NCBI GenBank assembly: GCA_022702545.1
Contig: JAHRBC010000007.1
Location: forward strand, 1,798,001 to 1,862,000
Length of the DNA: 64,000 nucleotides
Direction of reading: 5' to 3'
Source of the DNA: Phycomyces nitens
Taxonomy: Eukaryota; Mucoromycota; Mucoromycetes; Mucorales; Phycomycetaceae
This document shows positions 1 through 10,198 of the stretch, piece by piece. Both the position numbers and the translations under genes were made by a program. Positions within the stretch are counted from its first letter, which is position 1. The number at the start of each line of letters is the position of its first letter. The notes under the pieces were generated by a model. The model was not told the origin of the DNA, did no database searches, and worked only from the letters and a program-made list of their open reading frames with translations.

Positions 1-2
1 TG

Positions 3-1036
3 CAAGTGGGGTCTGTAAAGGCTCAACTCAACGTTGTTGTGGCTGGTAATGCTTCAGCCATTAGAGCAATTGGTGCATTGGGTAGTGCCCATAACACTGC
101 TCTTGTCAACTCTCCTGCCATTCCTGTTGCACCTGTTGCTCTTCTACCAGTTGTGCCAACCAAGCAGACAAACAACGATGTCTATGTAAGTAGCAAATTA
201 TATAGTATGTTATCAATTCATTATCTCATATACTGTGTCAGACGGCGATTTGCAAATATATGTGGAAGCCAAAGTTTTCATCGAGAATAACTGCAGAGAT
301 CTTGGCAAACAATAACAAGCCAAGGTGGAATACAGACGTTCCTTTCAACCAAAGTCCAAACAAGGAGTTAGTTGTTAGGATTCTCAACTACTTGGAGCCC
401 AAGTTTGAGAGCAAGGGAATGAGGAGAAGTGACTTGCACAAGAATCTTCACACCAACTTCAGGAGCCAAAGTTCCAAAGACAAGAAGTCTTCTTCGGCAA
501 AAGCTGCCATGAACACTCGTTCAAGAAGGGCAAACCGTGCAGGCGAGGTAAGATATACTTTAAATAACTAATAAATATTTAATATCAAAGAAGCAGTATT
601 AACTGAGAATTTTAGAGCCATTCTCGGCGCTTGAATGCCTACCTTGACAATGAGGACGCAATCAATGAGATGATGGGCAAAGATTGTGCCAACATGATCA
701 TAAGGGAGGCAATGTCCAAGGGTGAATCTGATGTAGAGACATCTGAAAGTGGCACCAAACGTGTCATCCGTACTGTTTGCCCAGGATGGAGAAGTGATGA
801 GGTAAATAATAATAAGGCAATAACTGGGTTACGTGTCTGAATTGTTATATAAAAGATTAATACTTGTATTTCAGTTTAATAGACTCATCACTATTGTTGA
901 CTCTCATGTCCTTGATGGAATGGGTTTGCATTCCCATCAATTCTTGCCTCGGGTTTTTAAGAGTGTGTCAAACTCAGCGGCCCCAAATGATGTGGTTTCC
1001 CGCCTCCCACAGTGGGCTTTTAGAAACGATGTATAA
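3..1036 (+). CDS. Accessory protein ORF1 of element 1, 5' partial, four exons seen
   Basis: Exons are read at 3-185, 242-547, 616-801 and 875-1036 (TAA), all in phase 0 with GT-AG introns of 56-73 bp. The reading frame is open at the window start, so the beginning is missing. I know no named family for the product. The second exon (306 nt) carries a basic tract ending NTRSRRANRAGE. The third holds an acidic motif, MSKGESD, followed by PGWRSDE. Both recur in the ORF1 copies at 8892, 15191, 21219 and 34125. The gene converges on the transposase, with 128 bp between the stops. A DNA-binding or regulatory partner of the transposase, comparable in role to plant TnpA, is inference from context only. 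Confidence 0.8.
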
Positions 1037-1164
1037 ATAAAGTTGTTGTTTATATTTTCTCACCCACTTCCCCAAGAACGTAATACTGTCAATATATATA
1101 AAGTATATTTTTGGTGCCTTAATTTTGGTTATCTTTAAAAGAAGAAGATATTTTTTATTTTATA

Positions 1165-4100
1165 TTAGACACAGATTTTTTTTGGAAGAGGGATGACAAG
1201 CATCATTCTCTTATTAGTTTGAGTGATGTGCTCTCCAATGGCAACTTCTAACAAAATCCTGTGTACTGGCAAGATGCTGTTATGATCAGGCATGGAATAT
1301 TCATTTTTGCAAACCTCAACACCTTCATCCTCACACGATCTGTTAGAGGTTGTTGCAAACCATCTAACAAATGCGAATACATGTTGATTTTCATGAACCA
1401 TGCAAGTCCAGTGGTTGGTACTAGTTGATGGCGGCGTGAACTTATGAATAAAGAGATATTGGATTTGGCCGGTATATGCGTTTACTGTCTGATCATTACT
1501 ACCAACATATAACGCCTGTATATAGGATCCATGGTTGCCTAATCCATTTGTTCCACGGTAGACTTGGCCAAGTAGATCGATCGACTTCAACTTTGTTATT
1601 TGATCATCTACAAATGAGAACCAAGAAGAAGCTTCCTGATAGCTGGTGAGTTCGGCGATGCCATATTGCTCTCTGTAGTAACTCAACAAATGAGGATAGT
1701 CTACATCCTCCATTGACGTTGTCTTTCCAAGTTGCAGAGGAAAGGCTGAGGAAGGAAGAGGTTCATTGCCATTAACAGAGATCTCTGGATTCAAGGAAGA
1801 GTCCAAGAAGTGCTGCAAGTTGAATCGGCATTGGGTGTCTGGTACAGTGGCAGGTGAAAGGGTGGGTGAGGAGACGAGCTTGGCAAAGACAGAAGAGAAT
1901 GGGATTTTACTGGAGTATCCAAGGACTGCTTGCACATAATCGGCCTTGTACAATTCTTCAACAAAATTCCTCATATACGTTGCCTCAAAACTATCCTTTC
2001 TGTTAGTGCTCACGTTCTTTAGCAAACCATTGTATTGCTCGAACCCAAAGAGCCAATAGTTATACACTGGTCCAAAATCACAAATGGTCTTGCGAAGATG
2101 GAGGTGCAGATGCATATTGCAGGTGAGGACACTAGGAGGGTAAAGACGCTTGCACTTTTGACGGAATTTCTCTAGGTAGTCATGGGCATCGTCAAGTTCT
2201 TCAAATGATAGGGATGGCTTTACAAGGAGACGGCAGGCATTGACAAAGTCCATCCAGTTTCTGAACTTGTCATTGTTGAGAACATCTTTCAGCAAGACGG
2301 GAGAGTATGCCAGCACCCAGGACTTCCATTTGTCAGCTTTCATAAATGAAAACCCTTTTCCAATTTTAGCTGTCAATGAACTGTACGAGGCTGGGAGAGT
2401 CATTTTCTTGGCGATTTGCTGCATGTTGTTCAGTTGTCCACTATTGATATCACCACCAGCAATCCACTTTTCCATCATTCTCTTTGCCGTGCCCAGAAAG
2501 AGATTGTGCATGGGATCAATGATCGTTCCACGTACTAGATCAAAGTATCCAAGGCGATGCAGCTGCGACCATTGAACACCATTTTCGATCTCCAGCTGAT
2601 GCCTTTCTGAGGGTGTACTAGCACTCTTCCACACCTCAGCATGCACCCTGTTTTTGACACCATGACAAATAGACCACTCCAGATAGTTGAAACCACGAAA
2701 GTCCACACTGCTTGTCCCAGCAAGATGACTGAATTGACGACTGCATTTATAGCAGGCGTTGGTGCTATTGTGGGATGTGAATCCGCTCGTTTTCCTGGCT
2801 GCTGGGATATCACATGCCACCATTAGGAGTGCAGCACGGACGGTTGCTCCAGATCGATACTCAAAGGTGGAATTGTCATTCCAACGTACAACTGCTCAAG
2901 GTCATCCACCAAAGGCTTGAGATAGCTGTTGATCTCATACGACTTGGGCTCCTTTGGTCCAGGCATTAGCCCAACCAAGACGACGTTCTCTGCCTTGAAC
3001 CTTTCATCTCTGGGCAAGTTGTTGATTGCCAAATATATGGCACCAGAGGAGTGGGTGACACCATTGAAGGGCTGAAACCATTCGATGTTGAGAGTCAACA
3101 GAAGAGAACGAGGGCGGGCAACAAATGAAAGACCATCACTGTCTTTCAACTCCTTCCACATCTTGCCATTGTAAACATCGCACATGGTGTCTGCCACCTT
3201 CAGCTTGTCGTTCCAGAGGCCGATCTTCTGCTCGAAACCAGGACGAAGAAAGAGAACCTTGAGTGCATCTTTGACGGACTGATACACAAAGATTTTCTTT
3301 GGAACCATGGCACCAGACATCGACTTCTTTCTCAGCTCACAGTTACAAGTTATGTTTGCGCCTATTTTCACAGAGCTACACAAGGGAGGAACGGAAATAG
3401 ATTCTTTGTAGATCTGGTGGCAATCTGGGCAAGAAACGAATCGTTTGATATCTTTGGTGATATTGCTAAAACCCGTCATCTTCTGAAGACCAGCAAGACT
3501 TGTTGGTAGCTGAAAGTCTTGTCCATAAACCATCAAGAGCTCATTGACAAACTGGATCAATACAACTGCACCCTTGTTGACTGCATAACGGGATGCAAAA
3601 AGAACAACGAAAATGGCAATAGCTCTATGCACTGGATTTTCGGGCATACCAGGAGCACCAAAGGGTTCTGTTTTAAAAAAGGAAAATTATTAACACTCAA
3701 TTTCGGCATGCTTCTTTATGATAGTTATTCAATACTGACCTTTGCCGTTGAACTCCTCAACATCAATCTTCTCGACATCACTCTCTTCATTGTTGTCATT
3801 GTCGCTGTCATTGGCAATCTTGGTGTCATCGCCATTGACCTCATTGTCAGCCAAATCATTGTCAGACATTGGGACGGAATCCAAAAAAGGTAGGTTGGCC
3901 TGACCGCCCATTGTTTCCATGGATTCAGATTCAAACATCAGGATTGCTACAAATATGGAATAGATTAGTTTATTGCCCTTAAACTGGTTTTCAAATAAAT
4001 ATTTTTACCCTCAACATCAACATCCATAATGACACTTTGTGTGCCTGAGGTTCAATTAAAGAATAATAGTTATTATTGCGCAGTAAATATAAAATTAATA

Positions 4101-4250
4101 CATACTACTCTCAGTTTGTCCAGCCTCTTCAATTCTTGCTCTTTTGGCATGACGCTGATAATTGCATCTGGATACCATAGAGAACCCTTCTTGGTTACCA
4201 TTGCATTTGTTACAGTAACAGGCAGTGTTGTTTTGGGAAGCAGAAGACAT
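1165..4250 (-). pseudogene. Tnp2-type (Transposase_21-like) transposase of element 1, one frameshift
   Basis: Four exons on the minus strand: 4106-4250, 4009-4044, 3740-3946 and 1165-3667. The first three total 388 nt, as in elements 2, 3 and 5. The N-terminus has a CxCxxC cluster and a histidine (about residues 11-34), probably a small zinc-binding DNA contact. The catalytic core resembles CACTA Tnp2: a first Asp in NIEWFQPF-like sequence followed by LMPGPKEP, then CDIPAARKTSGF, a C-x2-C pair, and a second Asp in DPMHNLFLGTAK. The C-terminus contains PVHRILLEVA. A loss of one nucleotide near 2868-2872 shifts the frame, so two overlapping frames (1165-2823 and 2823-3667) encode one ancestral protein. 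Apart from that break the gene is open. Confidence 0.85.
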
Positions 4251-4317
4251 ATTTTGTGTGATTCGATTGTAAGATAAAAAAGGAAACAAGTGCTTCATAT
4301 GTTTTATTTGCTGTCAA

Positions 4318-4366
4318 TTTATAGACAAAAAAAACTATTGTATTTTACTTGTTTGCCTGAACCAAT
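4318..4366 (-). promoter_or_regulatory. Promoter of element 1 transposase: CCAAT and TATA boxes
   Basis: TATAAA (minus strand) lies at 4318-4323, about 68 nt before the ATG. A CCAAT box in plus orientation is at 4362-4366, about 112 nt before it. The same pair at nearly the same spacing precedes the transposases of elements 2, 3, 4 and 5, so the arrangement is a conserved part of the family. Confidence 0.6.
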
Positions 4367-4491
4367 AGGATCTGTTAAAAAGTCTTTTTTTATTTGAATA
4401 AAAAAAATCTTCTGAGTTGAAAAAAAGGCCTATATTTCCTACACCTTAAAGTACTCTTGGTGCACTAGTAATCCAGCCCATTTTTCCAGTG

Positions 4492-4924
4492 TTATAGACA
4501 AAGAAAATAACTAAAAGAATAACCGAAAATGAAATAATAAAATAATAAAATGATGCCATCAAGGCCAAAGGAAAAATATAATAAAAATATACTATAACAT
4601 AGTAAAGAAACAAGTAAGACAAAGAAGTAGGGGAAATAAACTAAAGAAGTACAGAATGGTGCAATCCTGCAAGAAAGTGAGAAAGGATTCACAAAGGAAA
4701 TATAAAAGGAAAGATTATAAAAAAAGGAAATAATAAAATGTGATAAAATAAAATAAAGAAAAATTGACAAGAAAGAGAAATAAAGAAACTCGGGGATCGG
4801 CCATCCTTACTCGGCTCGGACTTCTTCCTCGGACTGGTCCGGCCTCCGACCCCTCCTAAGCCTGTTCCGGGCCTTTGGTCCGGATTCATGATCGAAACTA
4901 AACATGCCCACAACACACGTGTCA
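4492..4924 (-). repeat. LTR-like unit, type B, truncated by element 1
   Basis: On the minus strand this begins TGACACGTGTGTTGTG and carries a GC-rich block with repeated CCGGACC/GGTCCGG words. It then runs into the sequence just before a TATA box, where element 1 interrupts it at 4491/4492. It is the same type as the units at 49668-50419 and 52121-52794. An AAAG (CTTT) spacer at 4925-4928 separates it from the next unit, as expected for a short target duplication. Confidence 0.75.
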
Positions 4925-4928
4925 AAAG

Positions 4929-5754
4929 TGATGTGTGTGTGTTTTGGTTGTGTGTGTATGAATAACCAAAGGTCAAAGAAAATAGAAATATTCGAAACAA
5001 AAACTAACAGTTCAACTTAGCCCCAAAATACTGGCAATTATTGAATGTTCAGATAAATGAAACAAAGATTTCTTTCAAGACAGAAAATTGATCACAGAAT
5101 AGATGTTGTTTATTGATTGAAAATAAGGTGTCTTTTATAGACAATCCTTTTGAATAAAAATATGAGAAAATAAAATAAGGAAAAAACCACAACATAATGA
5201 ATGAGTCATTTGTTGGGAAAAACGAGAGGATAGTAAAATAATAATAAGAGATTTGGATAAGAAGAAATAAGAAGAAAGGAAAATAGTAAAACTAGATGTG
5301 AATAGTACGGATCCGCGAATCAGAGAAGGAGAAAAGAGAAATAAAAGAGACAAGATGTTGGTTGGCGATTTTCAATGAATGACAAAAGAGGAAATGTAAA
5401 GAAGTGGTTGTTTAAATGTGATAGATGTTGACAGAAGGTTGAGGTGAGAAGGGTAAACGCAAGTTTGTCCAAAGAACAAGGTAAAAACATCACTTGCGAT
5501 TTTTTGTGTACATGTGTACACGAATAAGGTTTGGCGGGAAAATGCGACAGGCTTACCGACCCTCTCAACTACCCAAGGCACCAATTTCTAATGTCACGTG
5601 CTCCGTGACTTGGGCCAGGCTTTCCATGCCGGCCTTCCACCTTCCGACCACACGGACCGGACCAAGCTCCTGGGCCCTTCGGTCGGACTGGCCGGACTGG
5701 TCGGACCAAGGCGAGATTTGGGGTTTTGGTAATCACCCCACCACAACCGTGTCA
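4929..5754 (-). repeat. Solo-LTR-like unit, type C, 826 bp, 9 nt upstream of tRNA-Arg
   Basis: This unit has TG...CA termini in minus orientation, beginning TGACACGGTTGTGGTGGGG at 5754. It has exactly the same length (826 bp) as the unit at 50424-51249 upstream of tRNA-Ala and differs from it mainly by transitions. It contains CTATAAAAGACA-type TATA sequence and an AATAAA signal shortly after it, typical of an LTR promoter/polyadenylation region. No internal retroelement region is attached, so it is a solo LTR or a short non-autonomous element. The reading frames inside it are low-complexity and not conserved between the two copies. Confidence 0.75.
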
Positions 5755-5763
5755 AAAGAGTAT

Positions 5764-5836
5764 GGGACTATGGCCCAATGGACAAGGCGTCTGACTACGA
5801 ATCAGGAGATTCCAGGTTCGACCCCTGGTAGTCTCA
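5764..5836 (+). tRNA. tRNA-Arg (anticodon ACG)
   Basis: This is a full cloverleaf. The acceptor GGGACTA pairs with TAGTCTC, followed by discriminator A. The D arm is GCC...GGC. The anticodon stem TCTGA/TCAGG encloses the loop CTACGAA, giving anticodon ACG. The T arm CCAGG/CCTGG encloses TTCGACC. There is no intron and no encoded CCA. A Pol III terminator of four T's lies at 5845-5848. The leader AAAGAGTAT separates it from the upstream LTR end at 5754. Confidence 0.95.
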
Positions 5837-5881
5837 TATTACACTTTTGTCATGTGTCGTGCTTGTCGTTTTGGATCTGTG

Positions 5882-6223
5882 TGTCATTCCTGATCTAGGC
5901 TATTGTGTTGTGCCTAATTTTGGTGAAACAAGCTCTAGTGACTTGTCTTTACAAATGAGGCATGATTTGAAATGATTATTCATTTGTTTGTAATTACAGA
6001 AATTTGTAATCCGTTTATAATAATTTTGTAAGAACATTAGACACCTCTTCAGTGTAGTCAAAGATGAATAATTATTTAGAAAACTATATAAGATATCCAA
6101 ATTCAAAACAATAAAAATCATCTTTTATCCTCTCTCTTATTTTGAATACTCCTGTGTATTGAAGCTTGACCAATTTGACTATGTTTACAGTGAATTGGAA
6201 GATAGCCTAGATCAGGAATGACA
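5882..6223 (+). repeat. 5' LTR of a Ty3-type retroelement downstream of tRNA-Arg
   Basis: This 342-bp LTR has termini TGTCATTCCTGATCTAGGC and GCCTAGATCAGGAATGACA, a perfect 19-bp inverted repeat, which is unusually long for LTR ends. It is followed after 2 nt by a primer binding site, and its relative lies at 48226-48566 (341 bp). Element orientation is the same as that of the upstream tRNA gene. The element body beyond 6277 is displaced by the CACTA copy C insertion. Confidence 0.85.
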
Positions 6224-6225
6224 AT

Positions 6226-6239
6226 TGGTAGCTGAAGCT
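6226..6239 (+). promoter_or_regulatory. Primer binding site of the Ty3-type element
   Basis: TGGTAGCTGAAGCT starts two bases after the LTR end and matches the same position in the relative at 48211-48223. The leading TGG is the complement of a tRNA CCA end. I did not identify the primer tRNA. Confidence 0.7.
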
Positions 6240-6264
6240 TAACGATCCTCCCCAAGAATACTCT

Positions 6265-6277
6265 ATGAATCCAGAAA
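6265..6277 (+). pseudogene. gag start remnant (first codons only)
   Basis: An ATG at 6265 opens with codons for M-N-P, the same start as the gag at 48186 (minus). The CACTA terminus at 6278 cuts it off after four codons. The rest of the gene is not in the adjoining sequence. Confidence 0.6.
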
Positions 6278-6456
6278 CACTACGGCGGAAAAAACGGTAC
6301 ACTGCAAAAATGACCCCAATTTTCATATGTGAAATAAAGTAGGATTCTGAGAAATAGTGACAATAAAACCTGGGTTCCGATGAAAATTTATCTGAGCTAC
6401 AGATACATGGGCACATATGGAATGAATTGTTTCCTTCGGCAGACAGAATAGTCCAC

Positions 6457-7368
6457 TGCAAAAACTGTGGGATAAAACCATGTATATAACCAGAAATAAA
6501 TAGGGGAAAAGTTTAGGTTTTCAGGGGAGAACAGAATACTACGAGTATGGGAGTAAGCAAGGTTTCTCCTGGGCTCAAAGTCGAATCTCATACAGGTGCA
6601 AAGTTGAAAACTTTTGGGAGAGTAGGGTTCGTTAGCTTTTTCTGCATATAGATTTTTGGTGTTTACCAGATTTTTGTGCTTAAAACTATGTTTTTAGTGT
6701 AATAGATTATGTGTTTATAAATTGAAAAGACGATTACACACAGCAAATAAAGTTGGGGAGAAGCTGGCTTTCTCCATGGTATCAAGGATATCCTCAAGCA
6801 ATTAACCAATCATCAAATACTATTACTGTGCAATCAAGCATAGAATGATCCCCCCCATTGTTTTATACCCCGTACTTATTAGGTTTATGGTTTATATTTG
6901 TGTTTATTGGAAAGAATAGAATGGCTCTGTACACAAGCTCTAATACTATTACTGTATATCCTTGCCGCTTCTACCGGCCTACTTGATACTACTTGGATCG
7001 GGTGCTTCACTACTGAACAATACCTGAAAATAGGGACCGATGGCGATTTGGGTAGTTGCGGCAGTATTCTAATACAATAAAAGTTATATTAGTGACATAT
7101 ATTCAAGAGTGCGGGTGTTGTTCAAGATGCGAGGTATTTTATACTTACATTGTAAGGGATGGATAAGAACGGACAAAGTGGGGCTGAGTTGTGCGGCATG
7201 GCATGGCATCTTGTATGATTAGATTGACTAGAGATGGGGTAAAGTAAATTAGTATGGGTGAATTGGGTAATAGAATAATCGATTTACATACCAGAAACAG
7301 AGTTGACAATTAAGTAGAGGGATGTTACGTGATGACCAACAATAGATTCTTATTAAGAGTATAGAACA
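6457..7368. other. Left arm of element 3, no gene seen
   Basis: This is AT-rich sequence between the element 3 terminus and the element 2 insertion. Reading frames are short and have no resemblance to the other proteins in the window. I see no RNA gene. Confidence 0.5.
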
Positions 7369-7399
7369 ATACACTGGAAAAATATACGCAAATCATGGA

Positions 7400-8870
7400 A
7401 ATAACAGGTGTTGGTTATTGGGATATTATGTAACATAATAATGCTTGACAGCATAATATTATAGAATACCTAGCTGACATAATATTGGATTTTTGCCCAA
7501 ATGGTATTGATTACTTTGTCATTATGAAAGGGAGCTTAGGTACATTATCTGTGTGCGAACCTTAATTGAAAGCCAAGTATCTGTAAAATTACAAATATAG
7601 ATTACTAAAAAACCCCATTTATAAACCACCTGGATTTGAGAGAGCTGTTATTTTTTCAATACTAGGTGGTTTCGGCTGCCTATTGATTCATTCTATTGGA
7701 TCAATTGCTTCAACAACACCTGGTATTGATCGGATTTTTAAAAAAACACATTTGATATTGATTTTGTTTTGGTAGGATATAATAATTTTGTATATTTTAT
7801 TATAATATTTTTATTTGTAAAAGCACTTGCAGTAATATAATCTCTTGATCTGGACTACATGGTCTTATTCTAATAATACGTCTAATGGTTCTTGCAGACC
7901 ATATTTTATTTCCTACCTGAAGAACATGGATTCCGATTATATTTACCTGACCAAGTTTTATAGTCTAGTAATTGAGTAAAAGAGCACATTTTAGATTTTT
8001 TGTTATAGCATTTTATAGAGTTGAAAGGCAAGGTACTTACTTGGCAACCGGGTATTTCATTAAATGAAAGAAACAAGAGTATACTGATATAAACAAGCCA
8101 GTATATATTCATATGCTCGTAATAATGGATACATTTGGGCATGGATATACTATAATTGATATTAGAAAAATATTTTTAACAAGAGAAATAGTTGAAAATA
8201 CATACCTTTGGCAGTTGAATAAATGGATATTTGGTTTACTAAGAGTATACAATGTAAACTGCAATCATGTTAGAGCAATGTCTTTTTTATAAATGAGAAA
8301 GTAAAGAAAGGAAGAAATACATACATGGGTGCAATAATAACTTTTTTGATAAACATGGATTATAAAATGATATCATGGCAAGTCGCAGCTATTTGAAAAT
8401 ATTATGGTAAGAGACATGACCAACGTGTAAAGAATGTGATTGATAGTAATTACCTTTTGTATAAAAGAAATCTGATGTTTGGCACCCTATGTGTATATAA
8501 TGTAAGGTGCGAGAATTTTAGGTGATATACTTACATAGTGTTAAAGAGCAGAAAAAGGGTAAAAGAATAAAAAATAAAAATTACGATTAAAATATCTATG
8601 CCCCCTGAAATACGCATGATCATTCTCTCTTGCTTTGAAATCGGAGAGTCATGTTAGTTATACATTGAAAGTGCCCAAGAAAAAGGTTTTGGTCTATATA
8701 TTAATAAGAATTTGACTCCGTCTTGGTTTATAGACAAAGTATAATAGAGTCTCTTATATTTTTATTAATATCTACATATACTTCTTTACTCTTTCAATAA
8801 CTCTAACCACCATCTTCTTTATCATGTAAGTTCATAATGGGCTATCAAAATATATTATATATGCTGATTT
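7400..8870. other. Left arm of element 2, no gene seen
   Basis: About 1.5 kb of AT-rich DNA upstream of ORF1. The only frame of note (7906-8142, minus) is short and has no counterpart in the other elements. The ORF1 promoter must lie near its right end; a TATA-like stretch is seen around 8695, but I cannot place a start site. Confidence 0.5.
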
Positions 8871-8891
8871 ATTTATTGAATAATTAAGAAA

Positions 8892-10076
8892 ATGGCACCA
8901 AGAATCAATACCGCCAGAAATGCATCTGCAAATGGATCAATGTCCAGACCATTGATTAATACTGTCAGCAATGGCCGTGTAGGACCTGTTCGTCCTTCTC
9001 TTGTTCCTAGACAAGATGTTGTTGGGGTTTCTAGAGAGGAATTTGATAACATAGTCAACCTCTTGTCCACCTTGGACAAAAAATGACAACTATGTGCAAT
9101 GATGTCGGCACACTCAAGGATAGTGGAAGCAAAATGATGACTTCCGTGGATGGTCTTGTCTTTGATGCAATGAAGAGACAAGAAGCTCCTCAGTTGGCCG
9201 GTCCACAGGCTATCCAGAGTAGTAATTTTGAGATCCAACTGCGAGATGTTGTTGGCAATAGCAGAAACCCAAAGATCTCAGTAAATATTAAAAGTAAACA
9301 CTGCTTGAATCATTATTAATCAATATAAACTAGAAACTCATTCGTGATCGCCTCAGAAACATGAATCTCAACACTGATGATCCCCAAACAATAAGTGAGA
9401 ATGATGCAAAGATGACTTGGGATGTCAGTGTTGGGTTGTCTGATGAGGTCAACAAGAATGTGGCAGATGACTTGTTGGTGTATCTGCGTGGCCAGAGTGA
9501 GTCTGCCTTTGTTCCAACAAAAGAATTATGTGGTATGATAGTAAACAACTATTACAACTGCATGGCCAACAGCAAGCTCTCACTGGAGGGCAAAGAAGCC
9601 AAAAAAAAGGCAAACAGAAGAGGCAATCGCAAGACAGACGTAGGTGGCTCTATAAAAAATAAGAGAAACATAAATATATTTATCATTATATTTTTTAGCT
9701 CTTCAAGAGACGGAAGAGAACGTTTGCCAAACACAAGGCCGCCTCCATCAAAAAGTTTGGGAGAGACTACAGTGGCGTCTTTTATAGAGATGTCATGTCT
9801 GATGACGAAAGTGATACAGACACAACTGTAACAGTGCTTCGCCCAAGCTGGCGAAGTGATGAGGTAGCTATAACATATATTTCCACTTTTATTATATGTT
9901 TAACAAAGAAAATATTTGGATAGTTGAATGAGTTCTTTGACTTTCTCGATACTCTTGCAATAAGTGATTTGGGAAAGAGAGCAGGCCAGCTGAAGGCTCG
10001 CCATCACATAGTTGTATCAAAAGCAATTCCTCGTGGCTTAGTAGCCAAAATGCCCGCGTGGACAAAACGTGAATAA
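8892..10076 (+). pseudogene. Accessory protein ORF1 of element 2, one frameshift in exon 1
   Basis: Exons lie at 8892-9280, 9334-9639, 9699-9863 and 9924-10076 (TAA). The first exon is out of frame with itself at the A6 run around 9078-9083, where one base appears to be missing, so the frame from 8892 stops at 9084. The second exon is exactly 306 nt, as in all other copies, and is basic at its end. The third ends RPSWRSDE. The stop lies 122 bp from the transposase stop. The first exon is variable and rich in Ser, Asn and Val. Function unknown; it is probably a partner protein of the transposase. The homopolymer location means the frameshift could be a sequencing error. Confidence 0.75.
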
Positions 10077-10198
10077 ACAATTACTTGCATCTCTCATTCC
10101 TATACTTTCATTAATATTGTTTTGAATACACAAGTATTGTATGTTTTATATAAGATAGTGAAAGATAATAATAATAATAATAAAAAAGAAAAAGAAGT

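Larger units (their letters stand above)
1..4491 (-). mobile_element. CACTA/Tnp2-type DNA transposon, element 1 (left end outside window)
   Basis: This is a large DNA transposon holding the convergent pair ORF1 (plus) and Tnp2-type transposase (minus). The right terminus is read at 4491, where the inward sequence on the minus strand begins CACTGGAAAAATGGGC. That matches the CACTG(G/C)(A/G)AAAA start of elements 2-4. The flanking sequence from 4492 is the interior of an LTR-like unit whose uninterrupted relative lies at 52121-52794, so the element jumped into that LTR next to its TATA box. The 3 bp outside the terminus are TTA. The left end and its target duplication lie outside the window. 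Confidence 0.85.

Noticed and set aside
6898..7080. 60-codon frame in the left arm of element 3
   Set aside because: No counterpart in sister elements and no coding signal beyond chance length.
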